DNA from: Lunatibacter salilacus
Lineage (GTDB): Bacteria; Bacteroidota; Bacteroidia; Cytophagales; Cyclobacteriaceae
Direction of reading: 5' to 3'
Length of the DNA stretch: 64,000 bases
NCBI RefSeq assembly: GCF_009797935.1
Contig: NZ_VOLC01000001.1
Span: 1-64,000, forward strand
The notes below the pieces were generated by a model. The model saw only the letters and a program-made list of their open reading frames with translations. It was not told the DNA's origin and did no database searches. The number at the start of each line of letters is the position of its first letter. The stretch's first letter is position 1. A program made the position numbers and the translations under genes. Shown one piece after another: positions 17,405-27,420 of the stretch.

Positions 17405-20404
17405 TCAAGGTTTGGGATCTGGCTGGGGCTGGGGTTGTGGCCGTGGCCGGGTTAGATTTCTAAGCACATTTTTCACTTCATCTTTAGCTTTATTGGTGGT
17501 CTCTTCTACCATCCGTTCGGCTTCAATCCGGACACTGTCCTTAGCTACTTCTGCTTTTTGCTTAATTTCCAAACGCAGACTATCCTCTCTGGCTTTAAAT
17601 TGGGCGGTGAGATCTTCCTGAACATTGACAGTCGCAGAGCTAGCTCGTGACTTAAGAAAGTTGGTTACATACGAATCTAGGTTATCTCCTGAAGCAAGGC
17701 TAATACTTGGATCTCCGTAGGTTCCTCCAATATTAAATGCCAGTGGAATTGAAGTACTACTTAGGTCTGCCCCTGTCAGCCCTGCTATGAGGCTATTGAC
17801 TTGGGAACCAAATTTTTCGACTGGCACCTGCATGGAAACCAAGTAATTGATAGAACCGTCGAAACCGGTACTTCCCTGCACCTGTGCTTGGTAGTCCCAC
17901 AATCTTAAATCAAAGGGAGGGATTTTCAACATTCCATCCTCAATGACAGCCTGGATATTAAACGGTCTGAGATTTAGGGTTGCGGTATTGTTTAGCTTGG
18001 TAATACTGGTTATCCCTCGAATCAATTGACTGTCTCTAATAGCCGTTTCAGCAAGTTTTAAAAGACCTTGCCCGTCCAAAGAGGAAAGCACCGGCATCAT
18101 ATCCTGCCCCAACACTCCAGACAATGCAAAATTGGTCGTGAAATTACCGGTAATATGTTCTGCAATCGGCGCAAAGGTTTTGACAGTGTTGAAGGCCTTG
18201 AATGCTTCCTGTATACTTAGCGAAGCAACATCAAAGGTAAAGTCAAACAAGGGGTTTTTAATATCTTGGCTATTATACGTTCCCGTGAATCCCAATTGAC
18301 CGCCTAGCGTCTGCGTCCCAAAATTCCTAAAGGACAAAATCCCGTCATTCAAGGTCATTGTCCCTTTGGAATTGTTAAGAACAAGGTTGTCATATAGTAT
18401 CTCTGTTGCTTCTACGTCCATTGTGAAATCCACATTTCTGGGTAGTTCGATGACCTGCATGGCTTCTCCTGAAGTATTGGACTCACTCGCAGTCATCCAT
18501 TCGTTTACATTAAATTTGCTGGATTTTATGGCCAAGTTACCACGAAGTACTCCTCCAGAGTCAGCTAGCAGGTAGTTCATATAGTTAGACAAGCTGCCCG
18601 TGGCAGTCACGGGACTTTCCCCTAGCCTGGCATCAAACGTAATCAACTTGATCTCGTTTGGTGAGAAATCCGCAGCAGCTTCGTGGATGCGGATCCCTTG
18701 CGGAATATCCAAATCGGCATAGTAAAAGTCCGCTACCTGCATGTCTCCGCTGGCGGTCAAACGATCGTATCTCCCCGCTTCTACATCTGCATAGCTGCCT
18801 TCGGAATCTATATCCGCTTTGATTTTTCCTTCCATAATCACATCATCCATGGGAAAGATGGCAATTAGCTTACCCAAATCCAGCCCGCCATGCACAGAAA
18901 AATCCCAATTCAGCCTATCCAAATCTTGAATTTTTAGGTTGCCTGAAATTGGTTCTCCTTCCAGCTCAAATCCAAACCCAGAGATATCTACCAAAAAATC
19001 ATTCATTCTACCCGATGAGTTGGTAATGACAGAATTAACGGTTAGCCTCTCTATAGGAGCCGGATACTCTGCACTTTTCACAAAGCCGTTAGCCAAGTTG
19101 ATCTTCGCATCGATAGCGGGAATAATGCGGGCCAAACTGTCATATCTTCCTTTTGCTTTTGCATCAATGGCAAGATTTCCCCGCAATTCCATGCCTTCCA
19201 CGGGGAAAATTGAGGTCAGTTCGGCCAAATCTAATTGGCCGACAAGTTGGCCATCCATTTCATAACTAATCAAGTCCTTAAGATAAAATCGTCCAGATAC
19301 CGGTTGATCTCCAAAATGTAGATCAAATGCAGATAAGTTTATTTCTGTCAAATCAAGGTTTCCGCTGGGGTTATCCACTAGCAAGTCAATATTTACACCT
19401 TGTACAGGCCGTGGTAAATCAGGGTATTGAAACATACCATCGTTCACCTGCAGTCCAAGTTGAAAAGCGGGAAAGGTTTCCTCCGAGTACATCCCTTTGA
19501 CAAAACCTTTGAAATCCATCTCTCCAGAAGTTTTAAGTCCATCAAAGGAAGATGTATACATACCGGGGACTAAGGACAAGATGCTCTTAAATGAATTATC
19601 ATCCCCAAAGAATGTCAGGTCTAAAGCAATCCCTTCCTCAGGAAGGCCAATTGAACCATCCAGACCAAACGCAAAATCATTTAAGGTAGCCTTTGCCTGA
19701 GTCAGTCCAAAAATCATATTTTCCAAATCCACTTTTATATCAGTGTCGATGGAAATTTTCTTTTTCGAGAGGTAATTAACGTCCTCGTAATCCAGTCGAA
19801 CCAGATCACCCCCACCTGAAACCGAAAGGTCGTACACATCCAAGGTGAAATCACCGTTTCCTGCCAGATCCATACCTCCCAACGCCATGAAAAATCCCAT
19901 TTCCCGGTCATCATAAATAAATCCAAGGTTTTTAACCTCTATCTGTTTGATTCCGATTTGAAATTCAGAGGGCTCATCCGCAGTGACGTCTTCTTCCTCT
20001 GACGGATACATAATGTCATAATTTGCCGATCCGTCGGCTAAAACTTTAACGAATATGGTACCGTCCTCCAAGTGAATTCCGGTAAGTTCGGGATTATCTG
20101 CAAAGAGTACTGAAAACAAATTCAAATCCACCTGGAACTTGCCCGCCTGCACCAACGTGTCCCGTTCGAAAGGGGGATTACCGACAATTCCAAAATCTCC
20201 GATGGTGGCAGAAATATTAGGAAATCGCCGAAATACACTCAAACTTACTTGATCATAATCATAGAATACTTGGGCGTTGACAGAGGCGGCAATTTCCTTG
20301 TCCACTTTGGCCAGGATCTTATCCTTAAAGAGCATCGGGACGGTTATTAAAGCCACTATCACTAGAGCGAAGATTGCGAAAAGAATATAAATTGCTTTTT
20401 TCAT
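17405..20404 (-). CDS. AsmA family protein
   Basis: A 999-residue envelope protein with one N-terminal membrane anchor (IYILFAIFALVIVALITVPM). A long periplasmic AsmA-type body follows, with the C-terminal AsmA signature around NTVKTFAPIAEHITGNFTTN and GQGLLKLAETAIRDSQLI. Family members are thought to bridge the periplasm and move or organise lipids. The end is a charged helix (RMVEETTNKAKDEVKN) plus a proline-glutamine tail (RPQPQPQPDPKP), encoded by a short G-rich repeat at 17410-17450. Confidence 0.88.
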   Translation of the reverse strand: MKKAIYILFAIFALVIVALITVPMLFKDKILAKVDKEIAASVNAQVFYDYDQVSLSVFRRFPNISATIGDFGIVGNPPFERDTLVQAGKFQVDLNLFSVLFADNPELTGIHLEDGTIFVKVLADGSANYDIMYPSEEEDVTADEPSEFQIGIKQIEVKNLGFIYDDREMGFFMALGGMDLAGNGDFTLDVYDLSVSGGGDLVRLDYEDVNYLSKKKISIDTDIKVDLENMIFGLTQAKATLNDFAFGLDGSIGLPEEGIALDLTFFGDDNSFKSILSLVPGMYTSSFDGLKTSGEMDFKGFVKGMYSEETFPAFQLGLQVNDGMFQYPDLPRPVQGVNIDLLVDNPSGNLDLTEINLSAFDLHFGDQPVSGRFYLKDLISYEMDGQLVGQLDLAELTSIFPVEGMELRGNLAIDAKAKGRYDSLARIIPAIDAKINLANGFVKSAEYPAPIERLTVNSVITNSSGRMNDFLVDISGFGFELEGEPISGNLKIQDLDRLNWDFSVHGGLDLGKLIAIFPMDDVIMEGKIKADIDSEGSYADVEAGRYDRLTASGDMQVADFYYADLDIPQGIRIHEAAADFSPNEIKLITFDARLGESPVTATGSLSNYMNYLLADSGGVLRGNLAIKSSKFNVNEWMTASESNTSGEAMQVIELPRNVDFTMDVEATEILYDNLVLNNSKGTMTLNDGILSFRNFGTQTLGGQLGFTGTYNSQDIKNPLFDFTFDVASLSIQEAFKAFNTVKTFAPIAEHITGNFTTNFALSGVLGQDMMPVLSSLDGQGLLKLAETAIRDSQLIRGITSITKLNNTATLNLRPFNIQAVIEDGMLKIPPFDLRLWDYQAQVQGSTGFDGSINYLVSMQVPVEKFGSQVNSLIAGLTGADLSSTSIPLAFNIGGTYGDPSISLASGDNLDSYVTNFLKSRASSATVNVQEDLTAQFKAREDSLRLEIKQKAEVAKDSVRIEAERMVEETTNKAKDEVKNVLRNLTRPRPQPQPQPDPKP

Positions 20405-20749
20405 GTAAGATTATGTTTGTATTGCAATGAACAATTGACCTATAAAAATGAAGATGGGTTACCATTTATTTCATACGTAATTCCAACGCAAAAGATAACT
20501 GTATATGATCAAAAATAATGCCCAATCCTTGATAGCGACAGTTAGGCAGATTTAGCTTAGAAACCCTTCTAAAACCGATATTGACACAATCAACGCAAAT
20601 CGGAAATGAAAATTATTGAATTTAGTAGGTACGTTGGGTAACTTCTGGGCGGATTAAAAAATGAAATGCAAATATATGGAGACCTATTGGCAGCGAAAGA
20701 CAACTACCTGGCCGTGATTTTAAATTACATGTATATTATAACAGTTAAC
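20405..20749. other. Intergenic region, no gene seen
   Basis: A 345-nt A/T-rich gap between two minus-strand genes. It must hold the AsmA promoter, but only a near-match (TATCTTTTG near 20500, one base too long) is visible. No convincing short ORF or hairpin was found. Confidence 0.4.
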
Positions 20750-21364
20750 TTAAACCGACATTAACTTAAAATGATAGTCGCCATGGCCATTCTTCACATG
20801 TGAAATCTCACGGCGAAGATGATATACAGCTTCCAGCAGACATGCATTTTTCAACTTACCAGCGTCTATTGCTTTGAATCCAATCAACTCAATCAGCCTT
20901 TTCAATTGGAGTCGATGTTCTATTCCATCGCCACAAAAATAGGTTTCTTTCACTAATTCCAAGGGATCAGATTTGGGATAATCTAATCCAAGGTTGTTGA
21001 AAGCTTTAAAAAATATCGGGTTATTGGTGAGAGTTTGAATATAGGTGGTATTGCATCCCAGTTCAGGGTCAGACTGTCCGTTTGTACAATCCACAAACAG
21101 TTTATTTGTTGTGTCTACTTGGTTTATAGCTTGACAGACTGAAGGTAAAACTTCATTTTCACAGCAAATAAACACAACATCTGCCTTCTCGATTGCATCT
21201 TGGAATCCTAGCATATTGTGATTCTGCATTTTAAGCATTTTCCAAGCCACTTGCCTTGAACTAAATCCGTCCCTTAAACCAAAAACGACATCCATACCCC
21301 TGCCAATATATTTATTGCCTAGCGCTGTAGCCAAGTTGCTGCCTCCTAAAATTGCTAATGTCAT
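20750..21364 (-). CDS. NADP oxidoreductase, F420-dependent reductase-like
   Basis: A 204-residue Rossmann protein starting MTLAILGGSNLATALGNKYI, the dinucleotide-binding loop. The block ADVVFICCENEVLPSVCQAI matches the NADP-oxidoreductase/F420-type fold (pfam03807-like). It is shorter than typical NpdG enzymes and ends in an unusual His-rich stretch (KNGHGDYHFKLM). No F420 biosynthesis genes are in the window, so the cofactor is probably NAD(P). It stands alone between two A/T-rich gaps. Confidence 0.75.
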   Translation of the reverse strand: MTLAILGGSNLATALGNKYIGRGMDVVFGLRDGFSSRQVAWKMLKMQNHNMLGFQDAIEKADVVFICCENEVLPSVCQAINQVDTTNKLFVDCTNGQSDPELGCNTTYIQTLTNNPIFFKAFNNLGLDYPKSDPLELVKETYFCGDGIEHRLQLKRLIELIGFKAIDAGKLKNACLLEAVYHLRREISHVKNGHGDYHFKLMSV

Positions 21365-21614
21365 TTCAAGTAATTGTAAATTGGAAGAATTTCTAAACCT
21401 TGCGTCTAGGTAGAGATTTTTGAGATAGCGTTGGGTGACTTTTCCCTCAAAACTTACCTATAGGATTTAAATTTATGAAAGCTAAGTATTTATAGCGAAA
21501 TTAAAAATTTTATTTTCACATAACCAAATATTTTGTTTAAAATATCTTTTTTGCCATTAAACACAACCTTGTGATGTTTTCTTTTAAATTCAAACCGAGA
21601 AAAAATAAAGAAAA

Positions 21615-22418
21615 TTACAAAGCTTTCGCTGCGAAAATTTCGTCCATTTTTTTGCGTAGCGACTCATGGATCTTTCCATTGCTCGCGATTATTTCCCCTC
21701 CGAAGATGTAATTTCCACCTCCACTAAAATCGGTAACTTTTCCTCCCGCTTCTTCCAAAATTAAAGTTCCTGCCGCTACATCATACGATTGAAGGTTATA
21801 TTCCATATAGGCCTCAACCCTACCACTAGCAACATAGCAAAGGTCCACAGCCGCGCTACCCAACCTTCTTAATCCATGGGAGTTTAAAAGTAAGTACTTC
21901 AACAGCTCAAGATAACGGTCTATTTTTCCGCCTTCCTGATACGGAAACCCTGTGGCTATTAGCGATTCACTTAAGGTTGCTGCTCCGCTTACGTGAATAC
22001 GTGTATCGTTGCAAAAGGCACCGCCACCCCGATAGGCATAAAAACATTCGCTGAGATTTACTTCATAAACCACCCCCAACATAATGCGGCCTTCATGAGC
22101 TAAGGCAATTGAAACTGAAAACACAGGAACGCCATGAACGAAATTTGTGGTCCCATCCAAAGGGTCTACGATCCATTTCCAAGCCGTTTGAGTTTGGTCC
22201 ACAGTTCCCTCTTCAGTAATGAAGCCTGCTTCAGGAAAAATATCCTTCAACCCTGAAACGATCATCTTTTCTGCCTCCTTGTCTACATAGGAAACCAAAT
22301 CATTAAATCCTTTATTTTCTACTCGTTCATGGTTGAAGTTTTGCCGTTCCTTCCGAATAAATGCTCCCGCCTTTTTCGCAATCTCAATGGTTGGTTTTAA
22401 TATTTTTTCTAAATTCAT
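21615..22418 (-). CDS. suhB: Inositol monophosphatase family protein
   Basis: A Mg-dependent phosphatase of the IMPase/FBPase superfamily, 267 residues. Metal-site motifs are visible: FITEEGTVDQ (motif with Glu), WIVDPLDGTTNFVHGVPVFS (the DPxDGTxN loop) and YDVAAGTLILEEAGGKVTDF near the C-terminus (Tyr where Trp is usual). The substrate is uncertain; the SuhB type also acts in rRNA transcription in other bacteria. It ends the DUF493-PCD-rsmI-IMPase operon, one base after rsmI. Confidence 0.92.
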   Translation of the reverse strand: MNLEKILKPTIEIAKKAGAFIRKERQNFNHERVENKGFNDLVSYVDKEAEKMIVSGLKDIFPEAGFITEEGTVDQTQTAWKWIVDPLDGTTNFVHGVPVFSVSIALAHEGRIMLGVVYEVNLSECFYAYRGGGAFCNDTRIHVSGAATLSESLIATGFPYQEGGKIDRYLELLKYLLLNSHGLRRLGSAAVDLCYVASGRVEAYMEYNLQSYDVAAGTLILEEAGGKVTDFSGGGNYIFGGEIIASNGKIHESLRKKMDEIFAAKAL

Positions 22419-22419
22419 A

Positions 22420-23100
22420 TCAGTTTTTTCCTGCTACTGTTAATACTATTTCTCCTTTGATGGGGTTTTCTTCATAGTAAAGAATCAATTCCTGTAAGGT
22501 ACCCCTAACATTTTCTTCATAGATCTTGGTCAGTTCGCGACTCACACAAGCCTGTCGATTCTCACCAAATGCCTCAGCTAGTTGCAACAACGTTTTCATA
22601 AGCCTATGGGGGGATTCATAAAAAATCATTGTTCTGGTTTCTTCAATAAGCGCTTCCACCCGTGTTTTACGTCCCTTTTTATGAGGAAGAAACCCTTCGA
22701 AAATAAAACGGTCATTTGGAAGGCCGGAATTTACCAAAGCCGGGACGAAAGCGGTTGCGCCTGGAAGGCAGTTTACAACAAGGTCTTGCTCTTTTGCTGC
22801 CCTCACAAGCAAAAATCCCGGGTCAGAAATACCTGGGGTGCCCGCGTCACTAATCAAAGCCATAACCTGCCCATCTTTCAGCCGCTGTATAATGCGTTCA
22901 ACACTCCTGTGTTCGTTGAAAATGTGGTAACTTTCCAGCGGTCGCTGAATTCCAAAATGTTTTAAAAGTTTACCGGATGTCCGGGTATCTTCTGCAAGAA
23001 TTACATCGACGGATTTGAGCACCGTCAACGCCCGTAGCGTAATGTCTTCCAGGTTACCGATTGGAGTGGGTACAAGGTACAGATTAGTGTCTGAATTCAT
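22420..23100 (-). CDS. rsmI: 16S rRNA 2'-O-ribose C1402 methyltransferase RsmI
   Basis: An SAM-dependent methyltransferase that modifies C1402 in the 16S decoding centre, 226 residues. Signatures include LYLVPTPIGNLEDITLRAL at the N-terminus, the EDTRTSGKLL block, LISDAGTPGISDPG (SAM-site) and the NCLPGATAFVPALVNSGL stretch. The ATG at 23100 is used instead of an in-frame TTG at 23106; it starts 2 nt past the PCD stop codon. It belongs to the four-gene operon. Confidence 0.95.
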   Translation of the reverse strand: MNSDTNLYLVPTPIGNLEDITLRALTVLKSVDVILAEDTRTSGKLLKHFGIQRPLESYHIFNEHRSVERIIQRLKDGQVMALISDAGTPGISDPGFLLVRAAKEQDLVVNCLPGATAFVPALVNSGLPNDRFIFEGFLPHKKGRKTRVEALIEETRTMIFYESPHRLMKTLLQLAEAFGENRQACVSRELTKIYEENVRGTLQELILYYEENPIKGEIVLTVAGKN

Positions 23101-23102
23101 AC

Positions 23103-23330
23103 TCAAACAGCATCAATCGCAGCGGAAAGATCTCTATCCTTTTGGGTAACCACACTTCCCTTATCGTGGGTAGTCAGTTGGATGGTAACTTTATTATAAA
23201 CATTTGACCAATTAGGATGGTGTCCGTGTTTTTCGGCCAGAAACGCAACCCGGGTCATAAATGAGAATGCTTCGGTAAAATCCTTGAATTCAAAAGTTTT
23301 TTCAATTGTATTGTTTACTTCTTTCCACAT
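23103..23330 (-). CDS. phhB: 4a-hydroxytetrahydrobiopterin dehydratase (short form)
   Basis: Pterin-4a-carbinolamine dehydratase of 75 residues, shorter than the usual 95-110 because the N-terminal strand is missing. The catalytic core is complete: [20 protein letters not shown] and [17 protein letters not shown]. It recycles pterin cofactors or acts as a pterin-binding regulator. It starts 20 nt after DUF493 and runs into rsmI, with which it is cotranscribed. Confidence 0.92.
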   Translation of the reverse strand: MWKEVNNTIEKTFEFKDFTEAFSFMTRVAFLAEKHGHHPNWSNVYNKVTIQLTTHDKGSVVTQKDRDLSAAIDAV

Positions 23331-23350
23331 GGGTTTGTTGATTTTTTTGA

Positions 23351-23617
23351 TTAAAGCGAAATCACCCCTTCAATATTGGATGCTTTGCGATAAATTTCTA
23401 TAATGGCATCGCTGCTGGGCATCATGGCTTTGATGGTAGCACTTACATAATTTCCTTTGGACGAAGTTTTTAGTATCATCTCGTTGTTTGGCAACAATGC
23501 AGCAATCTCCTCTTCCCTGCCTGTGGGCACAATGAATTTAAACATATACAGGGACGGAAAAGCAGATTCTGCGTCGAGTTTTTCTTTGAAAGAAGAGATG
23601 TCAAACGTTTTATTCAT
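23351..23617 (-). CDS. DUF493 (YbeD-like) family protein
   Basis: An 88-residue protein with a ferredoxin-like fold. The [18 protein letters not shown] and the [16 protein letters not shown]-terminal stretch match the DUF493/YbeD family of small regulators. It is the first gene of the operon with PCD, rsmI and the IMPase. Function in Bacteroidota is unknown. Confidence 0.85.
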   Translation of the reverse strand: MNKTFDISSFKEKLDAESAFPSLYMFKFIVPTGREEEIAALLPNNEMILKTSSKGNYVSATIKAMMPSSDAIIEIYRKASNIEGVISL

Positions 23618-23671
23618 AAATCATCTTTTAATTGTCAACGCAAAGACTACAAAATAAAATCCCTAAATCAT

Positions 23672-23702
23672 AAAAAATCCCACTCCTTGAGGGAATGGGA
23701 CC
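23672..23702 (-). terminator. Terminator of the PpiD gene
   Basis: On the minus strand CCCATTCCC and GGAGTGGG form a hairpin (one mismatch) followed by ATTTTTTATG. It lies about 20-50 nt past the PpiD stop codon and before the DUF493 operon. Confidence 0.8.
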
Positions 23703-23722
23703 TTATTTGATGTTTCTATATT

Positions 23723-25837
23723 CTAGAAAAACTTATATCGATAATCTTTGACCTCAGCTAATTCTTCCATAGCCATCATAATCATATAGCTCGTTCGCTG
23801 AGAGGAATTGCTGGTAATTTCATTTTGATACCGTGTAAAATCGGCAATTTCGGAAGCCGGGGTTATGCTGTTCACTTTGACCAAAATCACGCCTATGTCT
23901 TCTACAATAGGTGCTGAAAGTACTCCTGTATTTTTCATTCCAAAAATGGAGCCTACTGCCTTCGGTGCAAAACCAACTCCAGGTATAACACTTGCGTTCA
24001 TTCTAAGGTCTGCGGTTGAGCCCAAAGAAGCATCCGGGTATTTCTCCTTGATAGCTTGAAGCGTTTCCAATCCTTTGATTTGATCTTTAATGTAAGTTGC
24101 TTTCTTTTCATTTCTAACTTCGGAACTTACTTGACTTCGGGTATTGGCGTCATCCAAGGTTGCTACACCCTCCTCGGTTTTTCCGGCCAACAAGGCTACC
24201 ACGTATGAATCATCCAGTTCAAACACGGTAGAAACCTGACCTACAGAAGCATCGTTAAATGACCACCGGATAATCTCCCTTGCTCCATCCAAATTATTCA
24301 AGGACCTGGCGGAAGGATTAACGCTATTTGCACGCAATACTTGGTATCCTTCCTTTTGTGCATTTTCCCGGAATTCTGTTGCATTGGACGTATTAGCAGC
24401 AAAATAATCGGCATTTCGAAAGACATCATTTCTTGTCACGTCACTAGCGATCAACTCCAATTCCAACACAGCAACTTTATAAGTAGTTGTTTTTGGTAAT
24501 TCAGTTACTTCAATGATATGGTATCCATATTCTGTTTCTACAATCCGGTTAATCAAACCTGTAGTCCTGGCTGCAAACACGGCATCTCCAAATTCTTCTA
24601 TAAAGTCCTCTTTTGCAAACCACCCTAGGTCACCGCCTCTTTGGGCGGTTCCATCCTGTCCATATTGTTGGGCCGCTTGAGCAAAATTTCCGGAGGTTCT
24701 AACCTCGTCTAATATTCTTTGGGCTTCTTGGCTCACTTGCGATTTGGCTCCTTCCTCCATTCCCTCTGTAGATAATAAGATATGGCTGGCACGCATGCGT
24801 GGTGCCCCTTCAAACTGGTCGCTGATCTTATAGGAAACATAGCTGGATCGATCTGAAAGGAATGGTCCATATACTACTCCCGACTCTGGGTTTTCTACAT
24901 TTGAAAGGAGGTTAGCCGGTAACGGGTCACCAGGATATATTGTCTGAAAGGAATTGGATACGTCTGAATTTCTTAACACAAAAACTGAATCCTCCATAGT
25001 ATTTTGCAACTCAGCAGTCAATGAATTGATTTCACTTTTGACCGCAGCAGAATCTTCCGCACTTGGAAATAGGCTAAAAGAAACATATTCTATATCTCGA
25101 TTTGCACTTACTTTAAAGCGTTCCTTATTTTTGTTTAAGAAAGACTTAAGCTCATTTTCTGAAACGGTCACACTGGAATCAGATACCGCATAGTAGGGAA
25201 TATGAATGTGCTCTACATCAGCAATGGTATTTGCCAATTTATGCTGCATTCTTCCTTCCGCCGTCGAAGCATATTCCGATAATCCCAACATGTTGTCATA
25301 TTTGATCCTCATTCTGGAATCAGCAAAAAGCTTTTCTTGCTGCGCCCAAAACATTTGTTGTTGCGGATCCGCAGTTTCCAGAGACTGGAGAAATGCCACC
25401 AACTGCTGTCTGTCGAACTCTCCAGTTTCAGGGTTTGTAAGTTCTCTCCTTAGTTCGCCTATTATATTTTTCCCCTGAACCATATCGATAAGTTCCGCGT
25501 CAGATACTGTCAAGCCAAGCTCTTCATATTGAGAAGAAAAAACCCGCTCTACAATAAGGGCCTGCCAAGCTTGCTCCCTAATACTGTAAAGTTCGTTTTC
25601 AGAAGGAGTTCTTCCTGTATTCTGCTGAAATGAAAACTTCGTTTCTTCTATTTTCTGAATATATTCCTCATAGGATATTTTGTCACCCGCAATTTCTCCG
25701 ACAGTAGTTCTTCCCTGTCCTAAAATCATCGAATTTGGCCCCAAAATATCTCCCCCAACGAGGAAAAATATGAGTCCTACCGCTATTACACCTATTGCCA
25801 GACCTGTTCTTTGTCTTATTTCTTTTATTAATGCCAT
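23723..25837 (-). CDS. ppiD: PpiD-like periplasmic peptidyl-prolyl isomerase (SurA N-terminal and parvulin domains)
   Basis: A membrane-anchored chaperone of 704 residues. It has an N-terminal membrane helix (LAIGVIAVGLIFFLVGG), an extended SurA-like N-domain (about 35-330), a parvulin domain (about 343-450; RASHILLSTEGMEEG, GGDLGWFAKEDFIEEF, TEYGYHIIEV) and a long C-terminal domain. It helps fold outer-membrane proteins. It lies 88 nt after the CNNM-type gene and may be in the same long transcript. Confidence 0.92.
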   Translation of the reverse strand: MALIKEIRQRTGLAIGVIAVGLIFFLVGGDILGPNSMILGQGRTTVGEIAGDKISYEEYIQKIEETKFSFQQNTGRTPSENELYSIREQAWQALIVERVFSSQYEELGLTVSDAELIDMVQGKNIIGELRRELTNPETGEFDRQQLVAFLQSLETADPQQQMFWAQQEKLFADSRMRIKYDNMLGLSEYASTAEGRMQHKLANTIADVEHIHIPYYAVSDSSVTVSENELKSFLNKNKERFKVSANRDIEYVSFSLFPSAEDSAAVKSEINSLTAELQNTMEDSVFVLRNSDVSNSFQTIYPGDPLPANLLSNVENPESGVVYGPFLSDRSSYVSYKISDQFEGAPRMRASHILLSTEGMEEGAKSQVSQEAQRILDEVRTSGNFAQAAQQYGQDGTAQRGGDLGWFAKEDFIEEFGDAVFAARTTGLINRIVETEYGYHIIEVTELPKTTTYKVAVLELELIASDVTRNDVFRNADYFAANTSNATEFRENAQKEGYQVLRANSVNPSARSLNNLDGAREIIRWSFNDASVGQVSTVFELDDSYVVALLAGKTEEGVATLDDANTRSQVSSEVRNEKKATYIKDQIKGLETLQAIKEKYPDASLGSTADLRMNASVIPGVGFAPKAVGSIFGMKNTGVLSAPIVEDIGVILVKVNSITPASEIADFTRYQNEITSNSSQRTSYMIMMAMEELAEVKDYRYKFF

Positions 25838-25924
25838 TCTCCTATTTTTTGAAGTGTCGCAAAATAATTACATCTACAGCTAAATTCAAAGTAATCCGCT
25901 ATTTATAAATGTAGTATTTGCAAA

Positions 25925-27196
25925 CTAGTGTGTATTGATTTTAAGTTTTACCGTATCAATCCGGTGATCTTGCTTTGATACGACGGTAAAGGTAAAGGGT
26001 CCATAGACCACTGATTCCCCTTTCTGGGGGATATTTTCTGTAAGGGAAAGGATAAAACCAGCCAATGTCTCAAAATCGCCGGGTGGAAGAGTCCAACTGT
26101 ACTTTTCGTTGAGGTAATCTATTTCATGTCTGGCACTAAGTAGGTATTCATTTTCGGCTGTCTTCTGTTCCACCAAATCATCATTATCATATTCATCCTC
26201 AATTTCGCCAAATATCTCCTCTATGATATCTTCCATACTGACGATGCCGCTGGTTCCCCCAAATTCGTCAACTACCAATGCGAGGCTCTTTCGTTCCTTT
26301 ATAAATTGAACCAAAAGCTCATTGGCCAAGGCGGATTCCGGTACAATCACAATGGGGGTAAGAATATCTTGAATTGATTTTGGTTTTTTGAACAACTCCA
26401 GGTGGTGGCAATAGCCAATGACATCATCTATTGTGTCTCTGTAGACAATCACCTTTGAGTGTCCGCTTTCTATAAATGTTTCCTTCAGATCCGCAATCGC
26501 GTCCTCAATTTCCAATCCAACGATATCTGTCCGGGGAACCATGCATTCCCTTACCTTTACCGTCTTAAATTCCACTGCGTTGTCAAAGATCTTAGTATCG
26601 ATGTCAACCTTGGAATCTACGCCTTTCATTTCCAAGTTATTTTGAATAAAACTATTCAAATCAGTAATATTGAATACAGGCTTATCTTCATTATAATCTA
26701 ACTTAAGTAAATGGGTAATGACTAGCTTGGACAAGCCCACTACTAACCACACTACTGGATAAAGCAAATAATAAATCGCCGCAAACGGAATAGAAAAAAA
26801 GAAAAGCAAGCTGTTTGGGTTTAGCATAAAGATGCTTTTTGGTATAAACTCAGCGGTAATTAGCACGACCATGGTGGACACCACCGTCTGTAAAATCATC
26901 ACCGTTGCCTGATTATTCAAGCTTTCAGGAAGCATATTGATAATAGGTGCTTCCAACAGGTAAGCCATAAAGGTCCCATATAGAACCAACGAAACCGTGT
27001 TTCCTAAAAGTGTAGTACCAATAAATTGGCTTGGGTTTTTGACAAAATCTGACAAGATCTTTCCCGAAAATTTGCCTTGCTTATTTTGCAGCTCTATATG
27101 CAGCCTATTCGCCGATACAAAGGCCATTTCCAACCCCGAAAACAAGGCTGAAAAAAACAGGGTAATTAACACATAAATAAAATACTGTATGTCCAT
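25925..27196 (-). CDS. CNNM/hemolysin-family membrane protein with CBS pair and CorC domain
   Basis: A 423-residue protein with a four-helix DUF21 membrane domain (about 1-190), a CBS-pair (about 205-325; VPRTDIVGLEIED, ALVVDEFGGTSGIVS) and a C-terminal CorC_HlyC domain. DxDG-like gating motifs are replaced by DEFGGT, as in many members. Related proteins export or sense Mg; substrate here is unknown. Its start overlaps by one base the stop of the small protein upstream, consistent with the lptC operon. Confidence 0.9.
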   Translation of the reverse strand: MDIQYFIYVLITLFFSALFSGLEMAFVSANRLHIELQNKQGKFSGKILSDFVKNPSQFIGTTLLGNTVSLVLYGTFMAYLLEAPIINMLPESLNNQATVMILQTVVSTMVVLITAEFIPKSIFMLNPNSLLFFFSIPFAAIYYLLYPVVWLVVGLSKLVITHLLKLDYNEDKPVFNITDLNSFIQNNLEMKGVDSKVDIDTKIFDNAVEFKTVKVRECMVPRTDIVGLEIEDAIADLKETFIESGHSKVIVYRDTIDDVIGYCHHLELFKKPKSIQDILTPIVIVPESALANELLVQFIKERKSLALVVDEFGGTSGIVSMEDIIEEIFGEIEDEYDNDDLVEQKTAENEYLLSARHEIDYLNEKYSWTLPPGDFETLAGFILSLTENIPQKGESVVYGPFTFTVVSKQDHRIDTVKLKINTH

Positions 27197-27411
27197 TACC
27201 TTTTTCTCTTTTCTTTCTTTTTGGGTAATTCACTTTCCGCAGGTTCATTTTCTTCTCTACGTTTTTTCCGAAGAAGAAACCAAAATAGAGTAGCCACCGC
27301 AAACATAAAAATTGGATAAGAGGCACCCACGCCATGCTGCATGGTCACATGAGCGCCAATGATTACCAGTGCCGCTGCAAAGGGAAGCATTACTATATCC
27401 AATACTTTCAT
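27196..27411 (-). CDS. Small membrane protein with basic C-terminal tail
   Basis: A 71-residue protein with two predicted membrane helices (VLDIVMLPFAAALVIIGAHV and YPIFMFAVATLFWFLL) and a highly charged tail ending KKKEKRKR. I do not recognise a family. It lies between lptC (9 nt) and the CNNM gene (1-nt overlap), so it belongs to that operon. Confidence 0.75.
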   Translation of the reverse strand: MKVLDIVMLPFAAALVIIGAHVTMQHGVGASYPIFMFAVATLFWFLLRKKRREENEPAESELPKKKEKRKR

Positions 27412-27420
27412 ATCAAGCTA

